A stretch of 64,000 nucleotides of DNA from JACCZX01 sp963807155 (GCA_963807155.1 CAWEAZ010000011.1:124001-188000); one strand, 5' to 3'. Positions 1 to 8,964 are shown, counted from the stretch's first letter. Made by a program: numbers and translations. The notes: generated from the letters alone by a model not told the origin.

Positions 1-233
1 CAAAGCGTGGCAGAAAGCGCGTGTGCAAAGCCGAAGCGCAATTCCCCGTTTTCGAACATGCCGTGCAAAAGCAACGTGCCGTGCAGCACGAGCGCCAAGG
101 CCAGAACAACACCGGGCCACAGTGGCGCGCGTTCGGAGTCTGGACGCTGACCGGTCCATTCGCGCCATGCGAGAAGCAGGTAAAGCGCGGCGACGGCCAC
201 GTACAATGCGAGCCACTCGAAGCGCAACTGCAT
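1..233 (-). CDS. CcsA/YpjD-type cytochrome c assembly membrane protein, N-terminal fragment
   Basis: This partial gene starts at an ATG at 233 and runs off the left edge, so only about 77 residues are visible. The translation begins MQLRFEWLALYVAVAALYLL and holds two hydrophobic segments, roughly residues 6-22 and 46-62, as at the start of CcsA/YpjD-family inner-membrane proteins. It is divergent from ffh, a neighbourhood known for this family in betaproteobacteria. The family is linked to cytochrome c maturation (haem handling), but the haem-binding WWD-type region would lie outside the window. The family call rests on the N-terminal pattern and on context. Confidence 0.6.
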   Translation of the reverse strand, partial: MQLRFEWLALYVAVAALYLLLAWREWTGQRPDSERAPLWPGVVLALALVLHGTLLLHGMFENGELRFGFAHALSATL

Positions 234-301
234 GAATCTTTATACCATGCAGCTATTGAGTCTTTCCTCTGCGCATAAGGCGAAATTCGCTTCCTTTTTC
301 G

Positions 302-1678
302 ATGCTTGATCAACTGACTACCAGACTCGCGCGTGTCGTTAAGACGATGCGTGGTGAGGCGCGCCTGACCGAAGAAAATATGCAGGCGATGCTGCGCGAA
401 GTACGCGTCGCGCTGCTCGAGGCCGATGTCGCACTGCCGGTCGTGCGCGATTTCATCGCCCGCATTAGGGAAAAAGCGCTCGGCGAAGACGTGATCGGCA
501 GTTTGACGCCAGGCCAGGCGTTGGTGGGCGTCGTGCAGCGCGAGCTAACCACCCTAATGGGGGGTGATCTCGACGACAAGCAGCGCCAACTAAATCTGGC
601 AACGCAACCGCCGGCGGTGATCCTGCTAGCGGGCTTGCAGGGCGCTGGGAAGACCACCACTGCGGGAAAGCTCGCGCGCTGGCTGAAAGCTGAGCGCAAC
701 AAGAAAGTCTTGGCAGTGTCGACGGACGTCTATCGGCCCGCCGCGATCGAACAACTCAAGATGGTGGCGGAGCAAGCTGGCGCGCAATTTTTCGAATCAG
801 CGATTGGTGATCAACCGATTGATATTGCCGCGCGCGCGATCGACCACGCCAAGCGCCATTACTTCGACGTGCTGATCGTCGACACCGCGGGCCGCCTCGC
901 GATCGACGAAGCGATGATGCAGGAGGTCTCAGCGCTCGAAGCGCGGTTAAATCCGATCGAGACGCTGTTCGTCGTCGACGCGATGCTCGGACAGGACGCG
1001 GTTGCAACCGCCAAAGTGTTTGCCGATCGCCTACCGTTGACCGGTGTCATCCTGACCAAGCTCGATGGCGATTCGCGCGGCGGCGCCGCGTTATCCGTTC
1101 GGCACGTGACCGGCAAGCCGATCAAGTTTGTCGGCGTGGGTGAAAAGCTCGATGGTCTCGAGCCGTTTTCACCCGATCGAATGGCAAGTCGCATTCTTGG
1201 CATGGGCGACATCGTCTCATTGGTCCAAGACGTTCAAAAATCAGTCGATCAGGCAAGCGCGCAGAAGTTTGCCAAGCGTATGCAATCGGGCGAGCGGTTT
1301 GATCTGAACGATTTCAAAGAACAGATCATGCAAATGCGGAAGATGGGCGGGCTATCGAGCATGCTTGACAAGCTTCCAGCGCAGCTTGCGGAAGCGGCCG
1401 GTCAAGTGAACGCTGATGTGCAGGAAAAACAGATCCGCCGCACAGAAGGCATCATCAATTCGATGACCGCCGCAGAGCGCGCAAAACCCGAGTTGATCAA
1501 AGCCTCTCGCAAACGGCGCATTGCTGCCGGTGCCGGTGTTCCGGTGCAGGAAGTCAACCGAATGCTGAAGCAGTTCGATCAGATGCAGGCAATGATGAAG
1601 CAGATGAAAAAGGGAGGGCTTGCGAAGATGATGCGAGGGCTTGGCGCCTTGAAGGGCCTGCCGGGCATGCCGCGTTAG
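302..1678 (+). CDS. ffh: Signal recognition particle protein Ffh
   Basis: Ffh is the GTPase of the bacterial signal recognition particle. It binds 4.5S RNA and emerging signal sequences and docks with FtsY at the membrane. The 458 residues match the family length. The N domain covers about residues 1-100, the P-loop GLQGAGKTTT lies at 111-120, DTAGR at 194-198 and TKLDGD at 252-257. From about residue 328 the protein is methionine-rich (MQAMMKQMKK), which is the M domain that binds signal peptide and RNA. It is divergent from the CcsA-type gene and convergent with the lytic transglycosylase gene. Confidence 0.97.
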   Translation: MLDQLTTRLARVVKTMRGEARLTEENMQAMLREVRVALLEADVALPVVRDFIARIREKALGEDVIGSLTPGQALVGVVQRELTTLMGGDLDDKQRQLNLATQPPAVILLAGLQGAGKTTTAGKLARWLKAERNKKVLAVSTDVYRPAAIEQLKMVAEQAGAQFFESAIGDQPIDIAARAIDHAKRHYFDVLIVDTAGRLAIDEAMMQEVSALEARLNPIETLFVVDAMLGQDAVATAKVFADRLPLTGVILTKLDGDSRGGAALSVRHVTGKPIKFVGVGEKLDGLEPFSPDRMASRILGMGDIVSLVQDVQKSVDQASAQKFAKRMQSGERFDLNDFKEQIMQMRKMGGLSSMLDKLPAQLAEAAGQVNADVQEKQIRRTEGIINSMTAAERAKPELIKASRKRRIAAGAGVPVQEVNRMLKQFDQMQAMMKQMKKGGLAKMMRGLGALKGLPGMPR

Positions 1679-1725
1679 CGTAGATCCTGCGCGCGATACC
1701 GTCGCCGCGCGCAACGTTCTTCAAC

Positions 1726-2400
1726 TCACCCAACGCGGGGGTTCGGGGCCGTTTGCTCGCCTGGCGTTGCTTCATAGGTCCAGCGGTTTTTCCAGGCTGC
1801 GAGTATCGAGTCGGGATAGCCCGCCCGCCCACGGCTGCCGTTGTAGCGGCCGAGCGCCATGAACAAATCTCCTCGTTCGATGTCGAGGTAGTGACGGAGG
1901 ATTACGGTGCCGTATCGCAAGTTCGTGGCCATCGAAAAGAGATGGCGCGATTCACCGTCGCCAATCACCCGCGTCCAAAACGGCATCACCTGCATCAGCC
2001 CGCGCGCGCCCGCGATCGAAATCGCATACTTGCGGAAGTTGCTTTCGATCTGGATCAGCGCAAGTACTAGCTGCCGATCCAAACCGGCGCGCTTGGCTTC
2101 GTAATCGAGCGTCTTGAGGAATTCGACGCGCGCCGCGTAGTCGCCTACCTTGTTGCCAAGCCGCTCCGACATCTCGCCTACCCACGCCAGATAGGCAATG
2201 CGCTCTTCGATTTTGTCGAAGCGCCGCGCTGGGGGGCGCGTATCAGCGATCTGAGCAGCGAGCGCGATCCGCACCGCGTCAGCCATCGGCTCGTACTGCT
2301 GTGCTCCCGCCCGGACCGCGGACGGGATCAACAGCGGCGCAGCGACAGCCACACCGCCCGCCATCAACATGCGCCGGCGCAATATGTCAGGCGGATGCAC
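1726..2400 (-). CDS. Lytic murein transglycosylase (SLT domain), exported
   Basis: This is a predicted periplasmic lytic transglycosylase that cleaves peptidoglycan glycan strands. The catalytic region reads ALIQIESNFRKYA, where the Glu of IES is the expected catalytic acid, followed by ARGLMQVMPF and ALGRYNGSRGR, typical of the SLT/Slt70-like fold. The N-terminus has ILRRRMLM followed by a hydrophobic stretch ending near SAVRA, an export signal that may use the Tat route. The GTG at 2400 is preferred because it keeps the RRR motif and overlaps the proS stop by 14 bases. A TTG at 2445 would also be open. The gene is probably co-transcribed with proS. Confidence 0.85.
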   Translation of the reverse strand: MHPPDILRRRMLMAGGVAVAAPLLIPSAVRAGAQQYEPMADAVRIALAAQIADTRPPARRFDKIEERIAYLAWVGEMSERLGNKVGDYAARVEFLKTLDYEAKRAGLDRQLVLALIQIESNFRKYAISIAGARGLMQVMPFWTRVIGDGESRHLFSMATNLRYGTVILRHYLDIERGDLFMALGRYNGSRGRAGYPDSILAAWKNRWTYEATPGEQTAPNPRVG

Positions 2401-4129
2401 TAGGAATGTCCAACTGCGTTCGCACGAAAGAGAATGCTTCGGCAATCGGAATCGACGTCGTTTGCATCGAGCGACGATTAACGTACTCGACGTTGCCTTC
2501 CTTCAGACCGCGTTCGCCGACCGTGATCCGGTGTGGAACGCCGATCAGCTCCATTTCCGCAAACATCACACCGGGACGCTCATCACGATCATCGAGCAGC
2601 ACGTCAACGCCCGACGATTGCAGTTGCGCATACAACTGGTCGGCCACCTGCCGTACCTGTTCGGACTTGCCGTAGCCGATCGGGGTCAGCACCACTGAAA
2701 ACGGCGCGATCGCATCAGGCCACACGATGCCCTTGTCATCGTGATTCTGCTCGATCACTGCGCCCAGTAGGCGCGTCACGCCGATTCCGTAGCATCCCAT
2801 CACCATTGTCTGCGACTTGCCAGCCTCGTCGGTGAATCGAACATTCATGCTTTCCGGATATGGCAATCCTGCAAACACTTGCCCCACCTCAATGCCCCGT
2901 TGGATCGCCAGCACACCGTTGCCGTCCGGCGACGGATCGCCCGCGACCACGCTGCGCACGTCGGCGACGATCGGCTCGCCCAGATCGCGCCCCCAGTTGA
3001 CGCCGGTGAAGTGAAAGTCTTCGGCATTCGCGCCCGTGACGAAATCGCTCATGTTGGCGACGGTCCGATCGGCGACGACCGTCACTGGTTTCAACGTGCC
3101 GATCGGCCCCAGGTAGCCGGGCCTGCATCCGAAGTGTTGCAGGATCTCCGCTTCGGTTGCGAAGCGAAATCCACCATTTAACCCAGGCACTTTGCTGACC
3201 TTGACTTCGTTTAGTTCGTGGTCACCGCGGATCAGTACCAGCCAGATGCGTGCAGGGCTGGATTCCGGGTCATCGACCGCAAGCACGATGGATTTGACGG
3301 TTCGCGTGAGCGGAAGCCCGAGCAACTCTGCCACGTCTTCGCACCTTTCCTTGCCGGGCGTTGGCGTCTTGCGCAGTTCTTCCTCCGGTGCTGAGCGTTT
3401 GTCAATCAACGGCAACGCCTCCGCCATTTCGACATTGGCGGCGTAGTCCGAGGTCGGGCAATACGCAATTGCATCTTCGCCGGTATCGGCAATCACCTGA
3501 AACTCGTGGCTTGCGGTGCCACCGATGGTGCCGGTGTCCGCCGCTACCGCACGAAACTTCAACCCCATGCGCTGGAAGATTCGCACATACGCGTCATACA
3601 TCGCCTGATAACTTCTACGCGCACCTGCTTCATCGCGATCGAACGAGTACGCGTCCTTCATCGTGAACTCGCGTCCGCGCATCACGCCGAACCGTGGCCG
3701 CCGCTCGTCGCGGAACTTGGTTTGAATGTGATAAAAGTTAACCGGCAGTTGCTTGTAACTGCCAATCAGCTCGCGCACGATATCCGCAATCACTTCTTCG
3801 CTCGTCGGCTGCACGATAAAGTCGCGCTCGTGCCGGTCTTTCAGCCGCAACAGTTCCGGCCCCATCTTCTGCCACCGGCCCGATTCGATCCAGAGCTCCG
3901 CCGGCTGCACGACCGGCATCAGTAGTTCCACCGCGCCGGAGCGGTTCATCTCTTCGCGAATGATGGCTTCGATTTTTCGGATCGAGCGCAAAACGATCGG
4001 CATGTACGTGTAGATGCCTGCTGCCAGGCGCCGGATCATCCCGGCGCGCAGCATCAGCGAATGACTGAGCACCTCGGCATCAGCCGGCGCTTCTTTAAGC
4101 GTGGAAATGAAAAACTGGCGCGCGCGCAT
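2387..4129 (-). CDS. proS: Prolyl-tRNA synthetase
   Basis: ProRS is a class II aminoacyl-tRNA synthetase that charges tRNA-Pro. The 580-residue length and the insertion between motifs 2 and 3 (about residues 225-390) fit the bacterial long form with an editing domain that hydrolyses Ala-tRNA-Pro. Visible landmarks are the N-terminal STLKEAPADAEVLSHSLMLR, the motif 2 region TKFRDERRPRFGVMRGREF, and GCYGIGVTRLLGA near motif 3. The C-terminal anticodon-binding domain ends PSASA. It is divergent from rppH, with about 75 bases between the start codons, and overlaps the transglycosylase gene downstream. Confidence 0.97.
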   Translation of the reverse strand: MRARQFFISTLKEAPADAEVLSHSLMLRAGMIRRLAAGIYTYMPIVLRSIRKIEAIIREEMNRSGAVELLMPVVQPAELWIESGRWQKMGPELLRLKDRHERDFIVQPTSEEVIADIVRELIGSYKQLPVNFYHIQTKFRDERRPRFGVMRGREFTMKDAYSFDRDEAGARRSYQAMYDAYVRIFQRMGLKFRAVAADTGTIGGTASHEFQVIADTGEDAIAYCPTSDYAANVEMAEALPLIDKRSAPEEELRKTPTPGKERCEDVAELLGLPLTRTVKSIVLAVDDPESSPARIWLVLIRGDHELNEVKVSKVPGLNGGFRFATEAEILQHFGCRPGYLGPIGTLKPVTVVADRTVANMSDFVTGANAEDFHFTGVNWGRDLGEPIVADVRSVVAGDPSPDGNGVLAIQRGIEVGQVFAGLPYPESMNVRFTDEAGKSQTMVMGCYGIGVTRLLGAVIEQNHDDKGIVWPDAIAPFSVVLTPIGYGKSEQVRQVADQLYAQLQSSGVDVLLDDRDERPGVMFAEMELIGVPHRITVGERGLKEGNVEYVNRRSMQTTSIPIAEAFSFVRTQLDIPSASA

Positions 4130-4167
4130 CGCGTGGCTGCGTAGTGAGCCAAAAGCTCATCTGTCCC

Positions 4168-4173
4168 TATAAT
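4168..4173 (+). promoter_or_regulatory. Perfect -10 hexamer upstream of rppH
   Basis: The sequence TATAAT lies 31 bases upstream of the chosen rppH ATG at 4204. No convincing -35 hexamer is seen at 16-18 bases spacing. The spacing allows a short leader with AGAGG as a possible ribosome binding site. The call rests on the hexamer and its position only. Confidence 0.4.
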
Positions 4174-4203
4174 CGAACAAATAGTAAAGGTTCAGAGGTT
4201 GGC

Positions 4204-4785
4204 ATGCTGGACAAGGACGGGTATCGCCCGAACGTCGGCATCATCCTGCTTAACAATCGCAACGAGGTTTTCTGGGGCAAGCGAGTCAAACAGCATTCGT
4301 GGCAGTTCCCGCAGGGTGGGATCAAGTACGGCGAGTCACCCGAGCAAGCGATGTATCGCGAGCTCGGCGAGGAAATTGGGTTGGGCGGCGATCATGTGAA
4401 GCTCGTCGGCCGTACTCGCGAATGGCTGCGTTACGACGTACCTGATCAATGGATCCGCCGAGAACTGCGAGGCAACTACCGCGGCCAGAAGCAGATCTGG
4501 TTTCTGTTGCGGCTCGTTGCACGCGACTGCGACGTTCGATTGCGGGCAAGCGCGCACCCCGAATTCGACGCGTGGCGCTGGCACGATTACTGGGTGCCTC
4601 TGGACGCAGTGATCGAATTCAAGCGTGAGGTCTACCAGCAGGCACTACTCGAGCTATCACGTTTCGTTTTCAAACCGGTGCGGGGGCATGTAAAGCCGGG
4701 CCGCACCCGTTCCGCCACGCTGGAAAACCCATCGACGAATGTCGCTGCCAGATCAGCGGAAGAGCCACCGGGCGAAGCTGCGTGA
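4204..4785 (+). CDS. rppH: RNA 5'-pyrophosphohydrolase RppH (NudH)
   Basis: RppH is a Nudix hydrolase that removes pyrophosphate from 5'-triphosphate mRNA and so opens transcripts to RNase E decay. The start MLDKDGYRPNVGIILLN is the classic N-terminus of the family. An open GTG at 4144 would add 20 unconserved residues and is rejected. The Nudix box runs from about residue 38 (GGIKYGESPEQA, then RELGEEIG). The protein is 193 residues long with an extended Ser/Thr/Arg-rich tail after about residue 160, as in many betaproteobacteria. It is convergent with proB, and the two stop codons are adjacent. Confidence 0.95.
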   Translation: MLDKDGYRPNVGIILLNNRNEVFWGKRVKQHSWQFPQGGIKYGESPEQAMYRELGEEIGLGGDHVKLVGRTREWLRYDVPDQWIRRELRGNYRGQKQIWFLLRLVARDCDVRLRASAHPEFDAWRWHDYWVPLDAVIEFKREVYQQALLELSRFVFKPVRGHVKPGRTRSATLENPSTNVAARSAEEPPGEAA

Positions 4786-5904
4786 CTATGTGAGCACCAG
4801 GTTGTCACGGTGGATCAGCTCGGGCTCTTCAATAAAACCCAAGATATTTTCGATTTCCGCGGTTGGTTTGCGCGCAATCAACCGGCTTTGCGTGCTCGAA
4901 TAATTCACGAGCCCGCGAGCGACTTCGCGTCCCAGCTTATCCACGCACGCGACCACGTCGCCCCGCTGGAACTCCCCGTTGACGCTCGTCACACCGATGG
5001 GAAGCAAGCTCTTGCCCGCCGCAGTCAAAGCACGAGCGGCGCCGTCGTCGAGGATCACCTGTCCTTTGCACTGCAGCTGGCTAGCCAGCCACTGTTTGCG
5101 CGCGGTCAGAACGCCCGTACCGGCACTCAGTTGCGAGCCGATCGCTTCGCCCTGCGCAAGCCGAATCAAGACATCGGGTTCGCGGCTCGCGGCAATGATC
5201 GTGTGCGCGCCGCTGCGAGCGGCGCGCTTGGCTGCCAGCACCTTGGTCAACATGCCGCCGCGAGCGGTCCCGCTTCCAGCGCCTCCGGCAATCGATTCCA
5301 GCGCGGGATCTCCCGCGACTGCCTCACGAACAACCGTCGCATTCGCATTGCGGCGCGGGTCCTCCGTATAGAGGCCATCCTGATCGGTCAGAATGATTAA
5401 CGCGTCGGCTTCAACAAGATTCGCGACGAGTGCACCGAGCGTGTCGTTATCTCCAAACTTGATCTCGTCGGTTACAACCGTGTCGTTTTCATTAATCACG
5501 GGCACGACGCCAAGACCAAGTAATGTGAACAGAGTCGAGCGCGCATTAAGGTAGCGTGCACGATCCGCCAGATCGGTATGCGTCAAAAGGACTTGCGCAG
5601 TTTGCAAACCCCGCGCGCGAAAGCTGGCTTCGTAGGCCTGCGCGAGACCCATCTGCCCCACTGCGGCCGCCGCCTGCAATTCGTGAATTTGATGCGGGCG
5701 CCGCTTCCAGCCGAGCCGTTGCATACCTTCCGCGATCGCCCCGCTCGACACCAATAACACTTCCTTCCCAGCCGCGCGCAGCGCAACAATTTGGCGCGCC
5801 CAACTATCGATCGCGCCGTGATCGAGCCCTCGCCCATCAGCAGTGACCGAACTGCTGCCAATCTTAACAATGACCCTGCGCGCGGCGGCAATGACCGACG
5901 TCAC
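4786..5904 (-). CDS. proB: Glutamate 5-kinase
   Basis: ProB phosphorylates L-glutamate, the first step of proline synthesis. The N-terminal amino-acid kinase domain shows VVKIGSSSVTADG-like lysine and glycine positions, LVSSGAIAEGMQRL and INENDTV. The C-terminal part, from about residue 280, has the features of the PUA domain found in long-form ProB. The length of 372 residues is normal. The start is a GTG that overlaps the obgE stop by four bases (GTGA), so the two genes are probably translationally coupled. This obgE-proB pairing is common in beta- and gammaproteobacteria. Confidence 0.96.
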   Translation of the reverse strand: MTSVIAAARRVIVKIGSSSVTADGRGLDHGAIDSWARQIVALRAAGKEVLLVSSGAIAEGMQRLGWKRRPHQIHELQAAAAVGQMGLAQAYEASFRARGLQTAQVLLTHTDLADRARYLNARSTLFTLLGLGVVPVINENDTVVTDEIKFGDNDTLGALVANLVEADALIILTDQDGLYTEDPRRNANATVVREAVAGDPALESIAGGAGSGTARGGMLTKVLAAKRAARSGAHTIIAASREPDVLIRLAQGEAIGSQLSAGTGVLTARKQWLASQLQCKGQVILDDGAARALTAAGKSLLPIGVTSVNGEFQRGDVVACVDKLGREVARGLVNYSSTQSRLIARKPTAEIENILGFIEEPELIHRDNLVLT

Positions 5905-6986
5905 ACCAAATCCCTGGCGTCCTCAGCGTTTGCGCTAAAACGCGCGTCAGCGTCGCCTTCCTCTTTTGAATGCTCGGAGCGTTGCGCGCCAAGGAACCGT
6001 GCCACCGCCGACACCAATTCCCGACACCCTTCGCCGGTTGCGGCGGACACGGCGAAGATCGGCGCCTTCGTTCGCAATCGGCGTCGAAATTCGTGCAGCA
6101 GAGCGTCACGCTTGTCGGCAGGCACCAGATCGATCTTGTTAAGCACGAACCAGCGCGGCTTGCGATACAGCTTCTCGTCGTACTTACGGAGTTCGGCGGC
6201 AATTGCGCGCACGCCTCTCACTGCGTCTTCACCCCCCGGCGGCATGCTGTCGACCAGATGCAGCAGAAGATCGGTTCTACTTAAATGCCGCAAGAATTGG
6301 TGACCTAGGCCGGCGCCCTCCGCAGCGCCTTCGATCAAGCCTGGAATGTCGGCGATGACAAAGCTCTGCTCGGGACCGACGCGGACCACGCCGAGATGGG
6401 GATGCAGTGTTGTAAACGGATAGTCGGCCACCTTCGGTCGAGCATTCGACACCGCACGAATCAACGTCGACTTGCCTGCGTTGGGCAAGCCAAGCAATCC
6501 AACATCGGCAAGGACGCGCAACTCCATATTGAGTTTCCGCCGCTCACCCGGCTCGCCTTTCGTAAATTGCCGCGGGGTGCGATTGATGCTTGATTTGAAA
6601 TGCAGATTGCCGATGCCGCCGCGTCCACCTCGCGCCAATAACTCGCGCTGTCCATGCGCGATCATGTCGACAAGCTTTTCACCGGTCTCAGCGTCGGTGA
6701 TTACTGTTCCGACCGGGACGCGCAAGTCAATATCGGACCCGCCAGCGCCGTAACAATCTGCTCCGCGACCTTTTTCTCCGTTTTTTGCCTGATGCTTGCG
6801 TGCGTATCGAAAGTCGATCAGCGTGTTGATGTTCCGGTCGGCGACGACCCACACGCTGCCCCCTCGGCCACCGTCACCGCCATCCGGTCCACCCTTGGGA
6901 ATGAACTTTTCCCGCCGGAACGACGCGCAGCCATCCCCACCGTCGCCGGCCGCGATGTCGATCGTCGCCTCGTCGATAAATCTCAC
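5901..6986 (-). CDS. obgE: Obg-family GTPase
   Basis: ObgE (CgtA) is an essential GTPase bound to the 50S subunit and linked to ribosome assembly and the stringent response. The glycine-rich Obg fold fills residues 1-158 (FRREKFIPKGGPDGGDGGRG). The P-loop GLPNAGKST lies at about 166-174, DIPGLIEGA forms switch II, and NKIDL is the G4 motif. The 361 residues end soon after the G domain with an acidic tail. It lies downstream of rplU and rpmA but is separated from them by a terminator-like hairpin, so it may have its own promoter or depend on read-through. Confidence 0.97.
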   Translation of the reverse strand: MRFIDEATIDIAAGDGGDGCASFRREKFIPKGGPDGGDGGRGGSVWVVADRNINTLIDFRYARKHQAKNGEKGRGADCYGAGGSDIDLRVPVGTVITDAETGEKLVDMIAHGQRELLARGGRGGIGNLHFKSSINRTPRQFTKGEPGERRKLNMELRVLADVGLLGLPNAGKSTLIRAVSNARPKVADYPFTTLHPHLGVVRVGPEQSFVIADIPGLIEGAAEGAGLGHQFLRHLSRTDLLLHLVDSMPPGGEDAVRGVRAIAAELRKYDEKLYRKPRWFVLNKIDLVPADKRDALLHEFRRRLRTKAPIFAVSAATGEGCRELVSAVARFLGAQRSEHSKEEGDADARFSANAEDARDLV

Positions 6987-7010
6987 GCTGCTCCCAAGTC
7001 CTTCCGGAAA

Positions 7011-7042
7011 ATAAAAAAGGCCCCACCGCGAACGGCAGGGCC
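7011..7042 (-). terminator. Intrinsic terminator or attenuator after rpmA
   Basis: Read leftward, a 10-base stem with two G-U pairs and a TTCG tetraloop (7019-7042) is followed by six T residues (7013-7018) and further T-rich sequence. It lies between the rpmA stop and the obgE start, so it should end or reduce the rplU-rpmA transcript before obgE. Confidence 0.75.
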
Positions 7043-7067
7043 CTCATCTTGAACGCTCAAACGATAC

Positions 7068-7337
7068 TTAGGCCGCCACCGTTTCCGATTGCACCCTGAC
7101 AACTCGGCGACTCTTTGCGCCGCGAATATCGAACTGCACCGTACCATTTATCAGCGAAAACAACGTGTGGTCGCGGCCCATCCCCACATTCTCACCGGGA
7201 TGAAATTGCGTTCCGCGCTGCCTAACAATGATGGCGCCTGCCGTAATCGCCTGATTACCATAGACCTTGACGCCAAGTCGCTTGGACTGCGAATCGCGCC
7301 CGTTACGTGACGAGCCACCCGCCTTTTTATGTGCCAT
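7068..7337 (-). CDS. rpmA: 50S ribosomal protein L27
   Basis: L27 belongs to the large ribosomal subunit, and its N-terminal arm reaches the peptidyl transferase centre. The 89-residue translation begins MAHKKAGGSSRNGRDSQSKR, the standard L27 start without the cleavable extension seen in Firmicutes. RQRGTQFHPGENVGMGRDHT in the middle is also diagnostic. It follows rplU in the same transcript and is followed by the terminator-like hairpin at 7011-7042. Confidence 0.98.
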   Translation of the reverse strand: MAHKKAGGSSRNGRDSQSKRLGVKVYGNQAITAGAIIVRQRGTQFHPGENVGMGRDHTLFSLINGTVQFDIRGAKSRRVVRVQSETVAA

Positions 7338-7402
7338 TCATAGACCTTCGCTTACCCCAACCAATCCGTCGCCGGACCGCAACGCGGGCCGGCTTCCCTG
7401 AA

Positions 7403-7711
7403 CTAACTAATGCTATCGATCCGCAACTCGGTGTAGTTCTGCCGATGCCCACCATGCTTTTGGAAATGCTTGCGGCGCTGCATCTTGAATATGGTGACCT
7501 TGTCGTGGCGCCCGTGACTCAGTACCGTCGCCATCACGGCAGCCCCCGATACAAACGGAGCACCAAAGCGGAGGTTGTCACCGTCAGCTATCGTGAGCAC
7601 ATCGGTGAGCTTAAGTTGCTGCCCAACGTCGCCCTGCACCGATTCGATCTTGACGGTGTCGCCCGCCGCGACTCGGTACTGCTTGCCGCCCGACTTAATG
7701 ACTGCGTACAT
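7403..7711 (-). CDS. rplU: 50S ribosomal protein L21
   Basis: L21 is a large-subunit protein that binds 23S rRNA. The start MYAVIKSGGKQYRVAAGD is the family N-terminus. The ATG at 7711 is chosen over the preceding TTG because GGGAG lies at good spacing before it. The protein has 102 residues and ends with the conserved basic region FKMQRRKHFQKHGGHRQNYT. It heads the rplU-rpmA operon and is divergent from ispB. A sigma-70 promoter lies at 7757-7786. Confidence 0.97.
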   Translation of the reverse strand: MYAVIKSGGKQYRVAAGDTVKIESVQGDVGQQLKLTDVLTIADGDNLRFGAPFVSGAAVMATVLSHGRHDKVTIFKMQRRKHFQKHGGHRQNYTELRIDSIS

Positions 7712-7756
7712 CAAAACTCCCAGCGCGCCGGTAGAGTCCCGGCTAAACAGCCGATG

Positions 7757-7786
7757 ATTATCTCACCCTTGGCAAAAGCGAGTCAA
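7757..7786 (-). promoter_or_regulatory. Sigma-70 promoter for rplU-rpmA
   Basis: On the minus strand TTGACT (7781-7786) is separated by 18 bases from GATAAT (7757-7762). The start of transcription would fall near 7750, giving a leader of about 40 bases before rplU. Both hexamers match consensus at five of six positions. Confidence 0.65.
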
Positions 7787-7815
7787 ACGGTGGCGGATCT
7801 TGTCCAACCCACACC

Positions 7816-7821
7816 TATAAT
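7816..7821 (+). promoter_or_regulatory. Perfect -10 hexamer directly before ispB
   Basis: TATAAT ends seven bases before the ispB ATG at 7828. If used, transcription would begin at or next to the start codon, giving a leaderless or nearly leaderless mRNA. No good -35 hexamer is seen at normal spacing. Confidence 0.45.
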
Positions 7822-7827
7822 CGTCGA

Positions 7828-8853
7828 ATGACGGATCTGGCGACCCCTACTTTCGCCACAGAATCGCCCCCAGCCGCTTGTCAAGCCGACACGTTGCAGG
7901 GAGTGCTGGCGCCGATCAGTGCCGACCTCTCGCTCGTCGATCGAACCATCCGGAAGCGGCTCGATTCTGATGTTGCGCTTATCAACACGATTTCCGAATA
8001 CATCGTCGGAGCAGGGGGTAAGCGATTACGTCCAGCCGTCCTATTGCTGATCGCGCGCGCGCTCGGCTATTGCGGCGAAAAGCACGTCGATTTGGCGGTG
8101 GTGATCGAGTTCATTCACACCGCCACACTGCTGCACGACGACGTTGTTGACGAATCAGACCTCAGACGCGGGCGTTCGACTGCAAATTCGATGTTCGGCA
8201 ATGCGGCCAGCGTGCTAGTCGGGGACTTCCTTTATTCACGGTCTTTCCAAATGATGGTCGAAGCCGGCAATACCCGCGTGATGCGCATCATGGCCGATGC
8301 CACCAATCGGATTGCCGAGGGAGAAGTGCTGCAGTTGTTGAGCGTGCACGACCCGTCGGTTAACGAAGACAGGTATTTCGATGTGGCGGAGCGCAAGACG
8401 GCAACCCTGTTTCAGGCCGGCGCCCGTATCGCAGCCGTCATCGCCGGCGCGGACGCCGCGGTCGAGAATCGGTGCGCAAATTACGGCGCTTCGCTCGGCA
8501 GAGCTTTTCAGATTATTGATGATGTGCTCGACTATGCGGGCGACAGTGAAGAAATCGGTAAGCGCCTAGGCGACGATCTGCGCGAGGGCAAAATGACGTT
8601 GCCGCTAATCCATGCACTGCGATCCGCGGCGCCCGCCCAGCGCGACTTTGTAACCGCTGCGGTGCGCGAAGGGCGGGGTGACTTTTCGACGGTGGCGCGC
8701 ATCGTCACTGAAAACGGCTCGCTTGACTATTCGCGCGCGCTTGCGCAGCGAGAAGGGAACAATGCGCGGGCCGCAGTGGATCAGCTTCCCGAGACGATTT
8801 TCAGGGATTCCTTGCTACACTTGATCGACTTTGCGCTCGATCGCAAACGCTAG
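7828..8853 (+). CDS. ispB: Octaprenyl (polyprenyl) diphosphate synthase
   Basis: IspB extends farnesyl diphosphate with isopentenyl diphosphate to make the ubiquinone side chain. The 341 residues carry GAGGKRLRP at about 62-70, the first aspartate-rich motif DDVVD at 104-108 and the second, DDVLD, at 231-235. All key Mg-diphosphate ligands are present. The position opposite rplU-rpmA-obgE is conserved across many proteobacteria. The product chain length cannot be read from the sequence with certainty; octaprenyl is inferred from the usual quinone of this group. Confidence 0.93.
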   Translation: MTDLATPTFATESPPAACQADTLQGVLAPISADLSLVDRTIRKRLDSDVALINTISEYIVGAGGKRLRPAVLLLIARALGYCGEKHVDLAVVIEFIHTATLLHDDVVDESDLRRGRSTANSMFGNAASVLVGDFLYSRSFQMMVEAGNTRVMRIMADATNRIAEGEVLQLLSVHDPSVNEDRYFDVAERKTATLFQAGARIAAVIAGADAAVENRCANYGASLGRAFQIIDDVLDYAGDSEEIGKRLGDDLREGKMTLPLIHALRSAAPAQRDFVTAAVREGRGDFSTVARIVTENGSLDYSRALAQREGNNARAAVDQLPETIFRDSLLHLIDFALDRKR

Positions 8854-8887
8854 GTTTCGAGTGCTGCGAGTTGGCTAGACGTTCTTT

Positions 8888-8964
8888 CGGGGTGTAGCTC
8901 AGCCTGGTAGAGTACTGCGTTCGGGACGCAGGAGTCGGAGGTTCAAATCCTCTCACCCCGACCA
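8888..8964 (+). tRNA. tRNA-Pro (anticodon CGG)
   Basis: A 77-base cloverleaf begins CGGGGTGTAGCTCAG and ends with an encoded CCA. The acceptor arms CGGGGTG and CACCCCG pair fully. The anticodon stem CTGCG/CGCAG encloses the loop TTCGGGA, giving anticodon CGG for proline codon CCG. The T arm GGAGGTTCAAATCCTC is canonical. It lies between ispB and pilB. Confidence 0.97.
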
